Below, one piece after another: positions 10,706 through 24,491 of a DNA stretch of 64,000 nt; within the stretch, counting starts at the first letter, position 1; the number at the start of each line of letters is the position of its first letter. Where the stretch lies: positions 61,777,910-61,841,909 of the forward strand of contig NC_061862.1 of assembly GCF_907164915.1 (NCBI RefSeq), given 5' to 3'. The translations under genes were made by a program, and so were the position numbers. The stretch comes from Impatiens glandulifera. Its lineage: Eukaryota > Streptophyta > Magnoliopsida > Ericales > Balsaminaceae. The notes beneath the pieces are model-generated. The model was not told the DNA's origin and did no database searches. It saw only the letters and a list, made by a program, of their open reading frames with translations.

Positions 10706-13564
10706 TTAGGTATCTAGCGTTTTAAAGATTATAATTGATACTATTAACATGACCAATTAGATTTTCATAATTTGATTGTGACACCTAAAATAATGATTGC
10801 ACCTTGTTTTTCTCTTTATGTTAATTTATTGTATTTAATTATTTCATTGTTTTTATACTTGAGTTATAAGTATAACTATAATTTGAATTATACTTTTATA
10901 TATTCAAAATGTAAAAAAAAATCTCTAAACTCTAACGTAATAATGATGGTAATGAATCGAAATATTGAATATATAAATCACTAAAGAAAATATTATGTTC
11001 CACAAAATTAATTACCCTATAAATTTTCTCTTACACTCATAAAAGTTATTAATAGAATCTAAATTTAAATTACAACAGTCATAGAATTTTTATTTTTATT
11101 TATTCCTTATCCTAGATAGTAGTAATATGTTAACAATATTATTAGGACATGATATTGTGAAAATATCATTAAAATATTATTATACCTTATATACATAATT
11201 AACATTATTATTTTCTATAAATATATCATCTTTATATCATCTCTATGTAAATTAGAATACTCTTTTATAAGTATATAAATATAGAAGTCATCTTTACATT
11301 CATTCTCACCCTCTCAAATATTTTCTACAATTTTGACTTTCCTTTCTTCAGTGCATCTAACCTTTCTACAATTTCTACTTCCCTTTTCTTCAGTGCATCC
11401 AGTCTTTTAAGGATTGTCAATTTGACAGGTAATGCAATTATTTTTATATTTTAACAGGTAATGCAATTATTTTTATATTTTAACAGGTAATGTAATTATT
11501 TTATATTTTAAATTTTTTTGCTTAAATGGTAGATGTAGATGTATATAGATTGACATAATAGTATATATTAACTAGATACTATTATATCTATTAATCAGGT
11601 TGATTGGATTGTCTTCTTACCTTGAATCAACAAGTAATCCCAACAGACAAATTCAAAAATTCTCAATCTTGCCAACTATTATTGTCAATTAATTTGTCTC
11701 CGTTTATTGACATTAATCTCTCATGTTTAAGAGACTTTATTATTTTCAGTAGTTAAAGAGAAAAAAGACACTTATAGAAAATGTTTTTATCAAGTATTAA
11801 AGGTTAGAATTTCACACTTTAGACGAATACGAAAAAAAAATTCAGGTGTTTCTAGATTTATGACATGTTGTAAGTATCAATAGTAAGGTATATGTTTATG
11901 ATAGCTTATATAGTTTAATTGTGAGTTAGTAAGTTTCGCTATATTTGTGTTTGATGTTGTAACATATTTTTTCAACTTTAACAAATTTAAAGATATGAAC
12001 ATCAAACTCATGTATACCTTAATCTAAGTAATTTATGATACAACTATATAAACCATCATAGATTATAACTTTTTATTAATATATATCATATCATAAATTC
12101 AATAGATCGTATTTTCTCATTGTATTCATGTTTATTTTAAATGTAAGATTATTACATTTTCACTTCTTGATAATTACATCATTTTCTGAACGTGTATTCT
12201 CTTTTTTATCTTAACTACTCTAAATTTAAATAAGACTCGTAAGTATGAGTGAGTGTGTTAATGAATGAAGACATGTTGATTGAAAAACAACATTATTGAC
12301 TTGGGATAGAAAGAGTAGAGATTTGTCAAATAATTTTTGAATTACCTCAGTATTGTGGATGAGAACTTTGGGAAGCCACATGAGGCATGATAGGTCTGAT
12401 CCTAATGGTATGGTGTAAAAGAGGCTATCTTATGTTTTATATCCCTCATGGGTCTGATCCTAATGGTATGGTGTAAAAGAGGCTATCTTATGTTTTATAT
12501 CATTTAGAATATTCCTTTAAACTTAGAAGTGAATATGTTTCATTTATTTGTTTTTTTAACAATCCATTAATAACTTGGAAATATGAGTTATTGTTGTTCA
12601 ATGTTACTAATAATAATCCCTTTTTTCATTAGATTAACGTTAAATTGTTTTATATTATGTGTTCAAAGTGAAAATGATTTTTTAACTTTGTACAAATGTA
12701 ATTTTGAAGCTTATATTTTGAAAATATGAAAATAAATTGTAAAGAGATTTAACAATTATGTAATTATTATTTTTCAAAGGATAAAACACACTTCATTGAT
12801 ATATTAAATTGCAAATATCGCAACATATTGTTAAAGAATTATTTAAAAATTTGTTTAGTTCAAATTTGTGACATGAATTATAATAAATTATCCAAATTAT
12901 TAATTAATATAAAATATCAAAAATATTTGTGATCAACAAAAAAATAAAAAATTAACTTAAGACTATTCCATTTGATTAAGGTGAAATTACAAAAAATATA
13001 ATATGCAAGAACAAGAAGAACAATACTATTTCGGGTAATAGATTTTTTTCGAAATCCTTTCCAATCATTGAAAATTTATTATCAAATTACTGTACTTCCC
13101 CTATTTGAAAGATACTCGTTAGCCAAGTTTAATGCAATAATTGGAAAAATGGTTTTACCCATCCCACAAAACAACTTTTGTCACATTGTCCTCCTCAAGT
13201 TTTTGAGTTTCAAATCTTTTGTCTTCTTCTTTTGGATTGTCATCATTTTGAATATAGTTTTGTAATGATATTCTACATATTTATCATCATTCCAATAAAT
13301 AAACAACAACTCATCTTCCAAATTAACTAATTACCATTGCAAGTGAGAAAATGTTCAATTACAATGGAATTTCAATAGTATTGTCATGAATGTGGTGGCT
13401 AAGAACTGGTTAAAGGCTATTTCTCTTTCTCGGGAAGGTCTCTAACTTAATTATTTATTATTTGTTGATGGTTCCCTCCAATTTGGTTGATCCAAAACTA
13501 GGTTGATCCAAAACTAGGTTGCTACATTGGTTGGTTGGACATCTATCCTCTAAAACACAAAATT

Positions 13565-14457
13565 GGAAAGTTAATACTCCTATAACAAAGGTTTGTTTAA
13601 ATGTGTTCTTTAAGCTCAAAAACTATCTTTAAAGGATTTTATTCAAAAAATTAAAAATTTATAGCGAGATAATTTCCAATTCCACAATCGTATTCATTGG
13701 TACAAATGGGATAAACTTGGAGTGGGTAAAAAAACAAATCTAAATGGTTGAAAATAATAATAATATTTGGTATAGTGTCATCTCCAAACTTTGTTTTAAT
13801 TCAATGATATATTATCAATTAGGTATTCTTATTACGCGATGTATCAATATCGGAAATGGAATATAATCATTACCTAATTTTCTCCTACCATTTAAATTTT
13901 ATAATTTCATTAGTGAAACTCCTGTAAATCTAAGATCTTTAATTTCTTATGGAAATTTATTCATAATATACGTCTTATGTGACACATTATTTTTTTAACA
14001 TCCTCGAATTATAATTTGACAATTTGAAGTGAAAAGTAAGAAATGCACTTTTATTTGTTGTTAGTAGCCAACTAAACAAATTTGACATCATCATACAAAT
14101 TTGGCCTCCGACGGAGTTAAACACGGATCTTGTTTTAAATTCGGATACTGAACAAGCTATTACAATCTATCTATATATATATAATGATGTTTAGTTTTGA
14201 AAGTGTTCGAATTATCGGGTCGAGAGTTGTGGTTAATTTGAATATATATGTAAGATTAAATTAATACTCGGATCGGATTCTGGGTAGACCCGCCCATAAA
14301 CTTAAAACGGTTAAAATAAAATTAAAAATTTTATAGGTATGTTTCGAACTCGCAACCTAACAAAAACAAGTATAACTTTTTTAACCAATTAGGCTAATAA
14401 CACATTATATTTTGAATTGAACACCAAATGTTATGAACGCGGTTCATTTTTAACTAA

Positions 14458-14493
<36 letters not shown>

Positions 14494-17400
14494 GATGCTT
14501 AATTTTGAAAGTGTCCGGATTGCCGGGTCAAGAGCTGTGGTTAATTTGGATATATATGTGAGAGTAAATGAATATTTGAGTTGGATTCTGGGTTGACCCG
14601 CTCATAAACTTAAAACGGTTAAAAAAAATTAAAAATGATATAGGTATGTTGAGAACTCGCAACCTAACAAAAACAAGTACAACTTTTTAACCAACTATGC
14701 TAATAACACTTTATATTTTAAATTTAACACAAAATTTGATAAACGCGGGACGTTGTAACAATATATTTTTATCCGTGTGCATCGCACGTGGATCTTCCTA
14801 GTTTAACTAACATTATGAAAACTAATCATTGTCATATTTTTATGGTAACAAAGGCTCAAACTGACCATTAAACTCATTTTTTATCTTTACTAATTTAAAT
14901 GAAATAGGTTAATATAACATAAGAGTCGCCTTAAATATTTTTATTTATTTTGTTTAAGATATTATTACAATATCCTACATTAATGACTCTACTTTAATTT
15001 AACAACTACGATTGTTATCTCATTTCAATTTAAAACGTTATAAGTGAAAATTGTACAGGTAACTTTTAATTATTTAGACACCAACTTTTATGACTTAAAT
15101 TATATATCCTTATACTACATGAATTAGTTTGGCATTTAAAATTTTAATTGAATCTAATATATTTTAAAATCAAAGTTAATGGTACAATTATTTTATGCCT
15201 CAATTTAAATTTTATTCAATTACACGGTTTTTAATTTTTGTTAGGAGTTGACCTAAATAATCAAATATTAGGAATAGTTCATTTACAAAATAAAAAGTTA
15301 AATGTAAATTATTTCATTATTAAATAATTTTGTAATTTTAAATCTAATTCAGATTTTGTTAATGTACATTTACAGCTTTTAAAAATAAATATTATAATTT
15401 AGAATAGAGGTAAGTTGGCAATCTTATATTTTATATAAACACAAATTTATTTATTTTAATATTTAAATTATATATAATGATATTAATTACATTATATAAA
15501 TTATATATATTTTAATATTTAAGATATTTTTAAAGAAAGTATTTCTCTTATTAGGTATCCAGCCTTTTAAAGATTGTAATTGATACTATAAACATGACCA
15601 ATTAAATTTTCATAATTTGATTGTGACACCTAAAATAATTACACCTTATTTTCTCTTCAGGCTAATTTATTGTGTTAAATTATTTAATTGTTTTCATACT
15701 TGAGTTATAACTATAATTATAATTTGAATTATACTTATATATATATATATATTCAAAATGTATAAAAAAAATGTCTAAACTCTAACGAAATAATGATGGA
15801 AATGAATCGAAATATTGAATATATAAATAACTAAAGAAAATATTATGTGCCCAAAAATTAATTACCCTATCAATTTTCTCTTACACTCATAAAAGTTATT
15901 AATAGAATCTAAATTTAAATTACAACAGTCATAGAATTTTTATTTTTATTTATTCCTTATCCTAGATAGTAGTAATATGTTAACAATATAATTAGGACAA
16001 GATATTGTGAAAATATCATTAAAATATTATTATACCTTGAATGCATAATTAACATTATTATTTTTTATAAATACATCATCTCTATGTAAATTAGAATACT
16101 TTTTATAAGTATATAAATAGAGAATTCATCTTAACATTCATTCTCACACTCTCAAACATTTTCTACAATTTTGACTTCCCTTTCTTCAGTGCATCTAGCC
16201 TTTTAAGGTTCATCACTTTTACAGGTAATGCATTCATTCTCACACTCTCAAATATTTTCTACAATTTTGACTTTCCTTTCTTCAGTGCATCTAGCCTTTT
16301 AAGGATCATCAATTTGACAATCAATTTGACAGATAACGCAATTATTTTATATTTTAACAAGTAATGCAATTATTTTATATTTTAATTTTTTTTGCTTAAA
16401 TGGTAGATGTAGATGTAAATAGATTGACATAATAGTATATATTAACTAGTTACTATTATATCTATTAATCAGGTTGATTGGATTGTCTTCTTACCTTGAA
16501 TCAACAAGTAATCCCAACAGACACATTCCAAAATTCTCCATCTTGTCAACTATTATTGTCAATTAATTTATCTCCGTTCATTGACATTACTCTCTCATGT
16601 TTAAGAGACTTTATTATTTTCAATAGTTAAAGAGAAAAATGATCGACACTTTTAGCAAATGTTTTTATCAAGTATTAAAGGTTAGAATTTCACACTTTAG
16701 GCGAATACGACAAAAAAATTCAAATGTTTCGAGGTTTATGATATGTTGTAAGTATCAATAGTAAGGTATATGTTTATGATAACTTATATAGTTTAATTGT
16801 GAGTTAGTAAGATTTCACTATAATTGTGTTTGTTGTTGTAACATATTTTTTCAACTTTAACATGTTTAAAGATATGAACATCAAACTCATGTATATCTTA
16901 ATCTATGTAACTTATGATACAACTATATAAACCATCATAGACATATAAATTTTTATTAATACATATCATATTATAAAATTCAATAACTCATATTTTCTCC
17001 TTGTATTCATGTTTATTTTAAGTGTGAGATTATTACATTTTCACTTCTTGATAATTACATCATTCTCTGAACTTGTGTTCACTTTCTTATCTTAACTACA
17101 CTAAATTTAAATAAGACTCATAAGTATGAGTGAGTGTGTCAATGAATGAAGAAATGTTGATTAAAGAACAATATTATTGACTTGGGATGGAAGGAGTAGA
17201 TATTTGTCAAATAATTTGTGAATTACCTCAGTATTGTGGATGAAAACATTGGAGAGCCACATGAAGCATTATAGGTCTGATCCTAATGTTATGGTGTTGT
17301 GGATGAGAACTTTGGGAAGCCACATGAAGCATTATAAGTCGATCCTAATGTTATGGTGTAGAAGAGGCTATCTTATGTTTATATCATATAGAATATTCCT

Positions 17401-18433
17401 CTCAACTTTGAAGTGAAAATGTTTCATTTATTTGTTTTTTTAACAATCATCTATTAACTTGCCAATATGAGATATTGTTGTTCAATGCATATTAATAAAA
17501 ATCAAAATTTTCATTAGATTAACGTTAAATTGTTTATATTTATGAATTCAAAGAGATAATAATTTTTTTAACTTTAAATATGTAAATTTGAAGCTTGTAT
17601 TTTGAAAATATGAAAATAAATTGTAAAGAGATTTAACAATTATGTAATTATTATTTTTCCAAGGATAAAACACCACTTCATTGATATATTAATTTGCAAA
17701 TATCGCAACATATTGTTAAAGAATTATTTAAAAATCTGTTTAGTTCAAAGTTGTGACATGAATTATATAATAAATTATCCAAAATATTAATGAATATAAA
17801 ATATCGAAAATATTTGTGATCAACAAAAATAAAAAAATCAACCTAAGGCTATTCCATTAGATTAAGGTGAAATTACAAAAAAATATAATATGCAACAACA
17901 AGAAGAATAACACTATCTCGGGTAATAAATTTCTTTCGATATCCTTTCCAACCATTGAAAAGTTATTATCAAATTATTGTACTACCCCATTCGAAAGATA
18001 CTCGTTAGCCAAGTTTAATTCAATAATTAGAAAAATAGTTTTACGCATCCCACAAAAAACTTTTTTCACATTGTCCACCTCAAGTCTTTGAGTATCAAAT
18101 CTTTTGTCTTCTTCTTTTGGTTTGTCATCATTTTGAATGTAATTTTGCAATGATCTTCAACACATTTATCATCATTCCAACAAATAAACAACAACTCTTC
18201 TTCTAAATTAACTAATTACCATTGCAAGTGAAAAAATGTTCAATTACAATGAAATTTCAAAAGTCTTGTCAAGAATGTGGTGGCTAAGAACTGGTTAAAG
18301 GCTATTTTTCTTTCTCGGGGTGGTCTACAACTTAATTATTTATTATTTGTTAATGGTTCTCTCCAATTTGGTTGATCCAATACTAGGTTGCTACATTGGT
18401 TTGTTGGACATTTAACCTCTAAAAAACAAAATT
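13565..18433. repeat. Tandem unit U3, carrying a Helitron
   Basis: Third copy of the unit, 4869 bp, or about 4.2 kb without the Helitron at 14170-14802. Private changes include a partial duplication near 16150-16320 (the 'cattctcacactctcaaa' block twice) and a roughly 63-bp tandem duplication near 17232-17345. It contains the same TATA-like box (near 16110), donor-like site and conserved stretch near 17230 as the others. No coding gene is supported. Confidence 0.85.
14170..14802 (+). mobile_element. Non-autonomous Helitron, dimeric (He2)
   Basis: Starts TCTATATATATATA at 14170, ends CTAGT at 14798-14802, with the same hairpin CGTGTGCATCGCACG as He1 at 14774-14788. The empty site is visible in U2 and U4 ('attacaatttatttaac'). 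As in He1, the 5' region is present twice (14170 and about 14460), but the 3' monomer is shorter because the roughly 300-bp terminal part of He1 (7380-7680) is absent. It sits at a different position in the unit than He1, so the two insertions are independent. Confidence 0.83.
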
Positions 18434-20705
18434 GAAAAGTTAATACTCCTATAACAAATGTTTGTTTAAATGTGTTCTTTAAGCTCACGAACCATCTTTA
18501 TAGGATTTTATTTAAAAAATTAAAAATTTCTAGCGAGGTAATTTCCAATTCCACAATCGTATTCATTGGTGCAAATGGGATAAACTTGGAGCGTGTAAAA
18601 AAATAATCTAATTGGTTGAAAATTATAATAGTATTTGGTATGGTCTCATGTTCAAACTTAGTTGTAATTCAATGGTATATTATCAATTCGGTATGATTAT
18701 TATACGAGGTATCAACATCGGAAATAGAATATAATCATTACCTAATTTTCCCTCACCATCTAAATTTTATAATTTCTTTAGTTTTAGTGAAACTCCTGTA
18801 AATCTAAGATCTTTAATTTCTTATGGAAATTTATTCATAATATATTTCTTATGCATGTCACGTTATTTTTGTAACATCCTTGAATTATAATTTGACATTT
18901 TGAAGTGGAAAGTAATAAACATTCACTTTTATTTGTCGTTAGTAGCCGCCTAAACAAATTTGACATTATCATACATATTTGACCTCCAACTGAGTTAAAC
19001 ACAGATTTTGTTTTAAATTCTGATAATAAAACATGCTATTACAATTTATTTAACTAATTTCACTATGAAAACTAATCATTGCCATATTTTTATGGTAACA
19101 AAGGCTCAAATTGGCCATTAAACTCATTTTTTTTATCTTTACTAATTTAAATGAAATAGGTTAATATAACATAAGAATTGCCTTAAATATTTTAATTTAT
19201 ATTGTTTAATATATTATTACAATCTCCTACATTAATGACTCAACTTTAATTTAACACCTACCCTTGTTGTCTCATTTTAATTTAAAACGTTTTGAGTGAA
19301 AATTGTACGGGTAATTTTTAATTCTTTAGACACCAACTTTTATGACTTAAATTAGGTATCCTTATACTACTTGCATTAGTTTGACATTTAACATTTTAAT
19401 TGAATCAAATGAATTTTAAAATCAAAGTTAGTTGTACAATTCCTTATGCCTCAATTTAAATTTTATTTCAATTACACGGTTTTTAATTTTAGTTAGGAGT
19501 TGACATAAATGATCAAATATTAGGAGTGGTTAATTTACAAAATAAAAGGTTAAATGTAAATTATTTCATTATCAAATAATTTTGTGTAATTTAAAATCTA
19601 ACTCAGATTTTTTTAATTTACAATTACAACTATTAAAAAATAAATATTGTAATTTAGAATAGATGTATGTTGACAATCTTATATTTTATATGACATAAAT
19701 TTATTTATTTTAATATTTAAATTATATATAATTATATATAATTATATTAATTACATTATATAAATTTCAATTATTAAGATATTTGAAAAGAAAGTACTTC
19801 TCTTATTAGGTATCCAGCTATTTAAAGATTATAATTGATACTATAAACATGACCAATTAAATTTTCATAATTTGATTGTGACACCTAAAATAATGATTCC
19901 ACCTTTTTCCCTCTTTATGTTAATTTATTGTGTTTAATTATTTCATTGTTTTTATACTTGAGTTATAACTATAACGATAATTTGAATTATACTTTTATAT
20001 ATTCAAAATTTACAAAAAAAAAAAATAACTCTAAACTTTTACGAAATAATGATGGAAATGAATCGAAATATTGAATATATAAATATCTAAAGAAACCATT
20101 ATGTACCCATAAATTAATGACTATCAATTTTCTCTTACAGCCATAAAAGTTATTAATAGAATCTAAATTTAAATTACAACCGTCATATAGAATTTTAATT
20201 TTAATTTATTTCTTTTCCTAGAGAATAGTAATATGTTAATAATATTATTAGGACAAGATATTGTGAAAATATCATTAAAATATTATTATACCTTATATGC
20301 ATAATTAACCTTATTATTTTCTATAAATAGATCATTACTACGTAAATTAGAATACTCTTTATAAGTATATAAATAGAGGTGTCATCTTAATATTTATTCT
20401 CACACTCTCAAATATTTTCTACAATTTTGACTTCCCTTTCTTCAGTGCATCTAGCCTTTCTATAATTTTGACTTCACTTTCTTACGTGCATATAGCCTTT
20501 TATGGATCATCAATTTGATAGGTAATACAATTATTTTATATTTTAATTTATTTTTTTGCTTAAATGGTAGATGTAGATGTATATAGAGTTAATTGGATTG
20601 TCTTCTTACATTGAATTAACAAGTAATCCTTGTAGACACATTCAAAAATTCTCCATCTTGCAACTATTATTGTTAATTAATTTTTCTCCGTTCATTGACA
20701 TTATT
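18434..20705. repeat. Tandem unit U4, left part (interrupted by LINE)
   Basis: Fourth copy of the unit, resuming at 27444 after the LINE. Without the LINE it is about 4.1 kb. It lacks a roughly 50-bp block near 20585 that the others have after 'atgtagatgtatatagatt'. The last 15 bases (20691-20705, TTCATTGACATTATT) are the left copy of the LINE target duplication. No gene is supported. Confidence 0.85.
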
Positions 20706-21145
20706 TTTTTGGGAAAATGGATTATTGCCATTTCATTAAAACCTCAAAAGAGGGAAAATGAGTTTCAAGAAACAAAGTTAGAAAGACCCTAACTTTGTTG
20801 AAAAAAACAAATGAGTTTCAAACAATTGAATTACAAAACAAATATAGAACAACAAACAATTGATTTACAAACAAGTCATCAAGCAAGAACTATTTGATCC
20901 TTCCTTTCCTTGTAATGATTTTATAGGGGATATTCTATCTTTGACTGAGCTTCTAACTATCTTCATTAATCAGAATTCCCCTCCATGTATGTATGAGAGT
21001 GTTGTCATCAGAAACAATATCATCCCAAAATTTTCCTTCTATTCTCTTATTCGTGCTATAAATTCTTGTATTTCTTTCTCTCTAGGTATTGTAGACAAGG
21101 GCTCCAAAGAAATATTTGAAAACATTTGCGTAAAAGCTATCTCCC

Positions 21146-21858
21146 TTAGCCTTTTTTTACAAGCTCTATGATTTCGCTCCTTGTACCTGAAAATTTAGTG
21201 ATATTCATGTTCTGAGTAAAATTGATCCACAACTTGGATACAAATGCGCACTCCCCAAACAAGTGATCAATGCTTTCCTCTTTTTCTGTACAGATTGGGC
21301 AATTGACATATGAAATATTCATATACTTCTTAATTCTGTTTCTTGTCACCAATTTTTTCCTGAATGTCAGCCAAAGAATGAATTGGTTTCGAGGTATAAC
21401 CTTTGAAGACCAGATTACTTTGTGTCAATCTACCACCATCTCCTTTTTTCTAATGATCTCCCATGCTTTTCCTGCCACGAACTTTCTATTTATAACAGTA
21501 TCCCAGTTCTTTGTATCAATATTTCCATTGAATTGTATATTATTAATCAGATTCAAAATTCTGACTCCTTTTGGAATACTCCTAAGAATAGAGCTGCATT
21601 TCCTTTTTGAATATCTCTAATTGAGTACAAGAGACATTTTCTTATAATTTTGACTTTAATAGATTGAAATTCCTCCCGAAGAATTATGGGATTTTTCTCT
21701 AACCATGGATCGTGCCAGAATAATATTCCATTTCTATTCCCGATTCTGAACTTCATCATATGATATGCCTCTCCTCTGGTTCTTAAGATTTTCTTCAAGG
21801 ACCATTCCATTTCATTTTTAATTTGGCATGTCCATATGCTAACTTCTCCTAATTTCAT
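21146..21858 (-). pseudogene. LINE ORF2 3' part: zf-RVT zinc-binding domain
   Basis: The stretch 21146-21352 encodes 68 aa with CPIC...HLF..C spacing (NCPICTEKEESIDHLFGEC), the zinc-binding reverse transcriptase region found at the end of plant LINE ORF2 proteins. Upstream, 21553-21858 encodes 101 aa including GNRNGILFWHDPWL, the conserved 'W-HD-WL' signature that precedes this domain. The two are separated by a frameshift. Confidence 0.85.
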
Positions 21859-23401
21859 GAATCTCGTATGAACTCATTTGACCCATAATGAATCTGTCTT
21901 CATCTCAAAGGCCCATACATGTATGATCGCGAGCGCTCAATTCCATATGACACAATTTTTAATGACAAGCCCTTCTTCTTCCTTTGGGGTACATACAGTT
22001 TCCCATTTGACCTTTTTTCCTCCTTTTCCTTGAGTACCCAAGATGAAGTCTCTCATCAGCTTATCTAGTTCAGCCATAACATTTTTGGGAATGACTATTT
22101 GTTGTGCCCAATAGCTAATGATTCCCATAGTCACTCTTTTCATAAGCTTTATTCTTCCTGCGTAAGACAAGTTTTTTTAGCCTAACCTAAGATAGAATTT
22201 CTGACCTTTTCAATAAGTGGGCGAAAATGTGATCTTTGAAGTTGATTTGCAGATAAGGGAACTCCAAGATATTTGACTGGAAGTGTTCTTTCTTTTATCC
22301 CCATTATATTAAATATATTCTACTTCAAATTCTCTTTCACTCTTCCTCCATAGAAAGCATGGTTTTTGTCTTCATTAATAAATAAACCTGTAATATTAGA
22401 AAACATTGTCAGTGCTTCCTTGATTGTACTAATATATTCAACATCTGTGTGAGCTACTAAGAAAAGATCATCAGATAAACAAACATGTGTTATTGCTTGT
22501 TACTTGCAGTAGGGGTGAAATTTGAATTTATGGTTCCTTAAAAGCATTTTAAAGATACAGTCCAGGATATCCATAATAAGAACGAAGAGTTAAGGTGAGA
22601 GAGAATCTCCTTGCCTTACTCTCATTTTACCCTTAAAGAAGCACTATGTATGTCATTCACGCTAATAATGAAGTGAGGGGTCGAAACACACTGCATTAAC
22701 CACTCGATAAAAATGTTAGGGAAACCGACAACATAAAAGAATTCATGAATAGATTCCCATCTTATCGAGTTAAAAGCTTTTCGAATGTCAATTTTGAAAG
22801 TCACTCTTGGAGATATAGCTTTCTTCCCATAACTTTTCAATAAACTCTACATAAGAAGTATGTTATGGAAGATAGAGCGATTTAGAATAAAAGCTGATTG
22901 CCCTAAACTAATTAATTTTGAAATAAAAGTTTTAAATCTTTGCGACAGGATTTTAGAGATTAAATTACAGCATGAAATATGACGAAAGTCCTGAATTTTT
23001 TCTGGAAGTGAGATTATGGGAATCAGATTCAATACTGTAACATTCTATTGTTTAAGCATTTTCCTGTTTTGAAAGAATTCCAGGACCCCTTCACTTATAT
23101 CTTTCCCAACTATATCCCAGTTTTCCTTGAAGAAATTCGCATTGTATCCATCTGGCCCTGGACTTTTACCTTCTTTCATCGTAAACAAAGCATTCTTGAT
23201 CTCTTCTTTACTAACCCTTGCTACCATCTTATCAACATCCTCAATGTCGATTCTTCTTAGAATAATCTGTTGCAACACCCCAAGTCTGGCATCGAGTCTT
23301 TCGTTACTCATTTTTGTTCCAATCAGACCCTTATAATAAGTGATAGCTTCCTTTTGAACTGCTTCATGTCCCTGAAGAATTTCCCCATTACAATATTTCA
23401 A
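21859..23401 (-). pseudogene. LINE ORF2: reverse transcriptase domain, broken
   Basis: Pieces in order on the minus strand: 23401-23045 (118 aa, with KSPGPDGYNANFF, the N-terminal RT signature), 23032-22847 (LGQSAFILNRSI region), 22840-22622 (FKIDIRKAFNSIRW; motif A with the second Asp replaced by Asn), then motif C near 22455-22490, where the usual FADD is read as LSDDLF, and 22170-21937 (thumb region). The changed motif C and several stops mean it cannot polymerise. The related copy at the left edge keeps FADD. Confidence 0.88.
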
Positions 23402-23746
23402 TCCGAGGACTTGGTTCCTAAAGTTTCGAGTCGTGCATTTCTTATAGAAGAAGACAATATTTGTCTCCCAAAGAAAGCCAACTTTCTCTAGACTTATGCT
23501 TGAAGAAACTTTCTTCTTTTGAGTAAAGTTCTCTGAAACTTGTCAGTGCTTCTCCCCAGCTTGATTATTAGGTATGTTCTTCATCCTCAAGCTTTTGCTT
23601 TGAATATTCTCCAATTTTACTCGTGCTTCCTCTACCCTTTTTGATATACCGCTATAATTTTTCCTGTCAAACTTGTTGAGCTTACCTTTCAGGATCCTGA
23701 GCTTTTTGCAAACCCTAAACATCTTTGTCCCGTATATATTGATATT
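23402..23746 (-). pseudogene. LINE ORF2 linker between endonuclease and RT
   Basis: The minus strand encodes, in broken frames, the charged linker (KKLRILKGKLNKFDRKNYSG near 23640-23720, then SISLEKVGFLWETN near 23480) homologous to the open 111-aa piece at 912-1247 of the other LINE. A stop precedes it near 23747, separating it from the endonuclease. Confidence 0.7.
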
Positions 23747-24430
23747 CTAGTTTTCTGTCAATACTCCTTTGAAAGGCCTCTTTAGTCTTTTCTCCCTTTC
23801 CCAATAAAATTTCAATGGGCAATGATCAGAGATTCCTGGCTGTAGAACCTGTATATGGCTTCTCAGGTAGAGATCTGCCCATTTCTCGTTGATCAACCCA
23901 CGATCAATGCGAATCTTCCTCATTTCCTCTAACCCTCTAGTAGCTGACCATGAAAATAGATTACCCGAACTAGAAGGTTCAATACAATTAATGTCTCTAA
24001 TGCATTCATTGAAGTTTAACATGTCTAGTGTGATCCCCATTTCTAGCTCTCTTTCCTGGATGAATCTGGTGACATTGAAGTCACACATTAAGATCCAAGG
24101 CTCATCATCATTAACTTTACTCTTGAGCTCTCTCCATAAATGTTTTCTTTCTCCTTCTACATTGCCTCCATAGATAGCAGCAAAATAGAATTTCTCCCTC
24201 GTTATCCTACTAACAATCTCCACCATGATGACCTGCTTACTGTCGAATAACTTCTTGACCTCAACTAAGCTATTATTCCAGTCAACCCAGATTCTGCTTT
24301 TACACCCATCTAAATTGTGAATATAAGACCAATCACTACCATAACAGCCTTTACTGACAATATCAATTTGATTGTGCCTTACTCTTGTCTCTAGTATACC
24401 CATAATAGTGATTTCATGCCTTTCAATCAT
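23747..24430 (-). pseudogene. LINE ORF2: endonuclease domain (227 aa open)
   Basis: An open frame covering most of a LINE exonuclease-endonuclease-phosphatase domain. GILETRV carries the catalytic Glu, MCDFNV the Asp/Asn pair, KIRIDRGLIN the substrate loop, and GISDHCPL the final Asp-His. The domain nicks target DNA to prime reverse transcription. The first few strands upstream of Met are missing or shifted, and the frame ends before the linker, so it is a fragment of a once longer ORF2. It is the best preserved protein segment of this LINE. Confidence 0.9.
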
Positions 24431-24491
24431 TCTTCTGACTTCCTTCCTTTTGATGGGTCGTTGAGCCCCTTAATATTTCAGGTCATTATAT

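Larger units (their letters stand above)
6630..13564. repeat. Tandem unit U2, carrying a Helitron and a solo LTR
   Basis: Second copy of the unit. The apparent length of 6.9 kb falls to about 4.2 kb once the Helitron (6820-7756) and the solo LTR with its target duplication (8937-10710) are subtracted, matching U3 and U4. It also has small private duplications: a threefold repeat of a roughly 28-bp block near 11434-11500, a roughly 64-bp duplication near 12390-12495, and a 17-bp one near 13485-13520. Many point differences from the other units show the array is old. No gene is supported. Confidence 0.85.
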
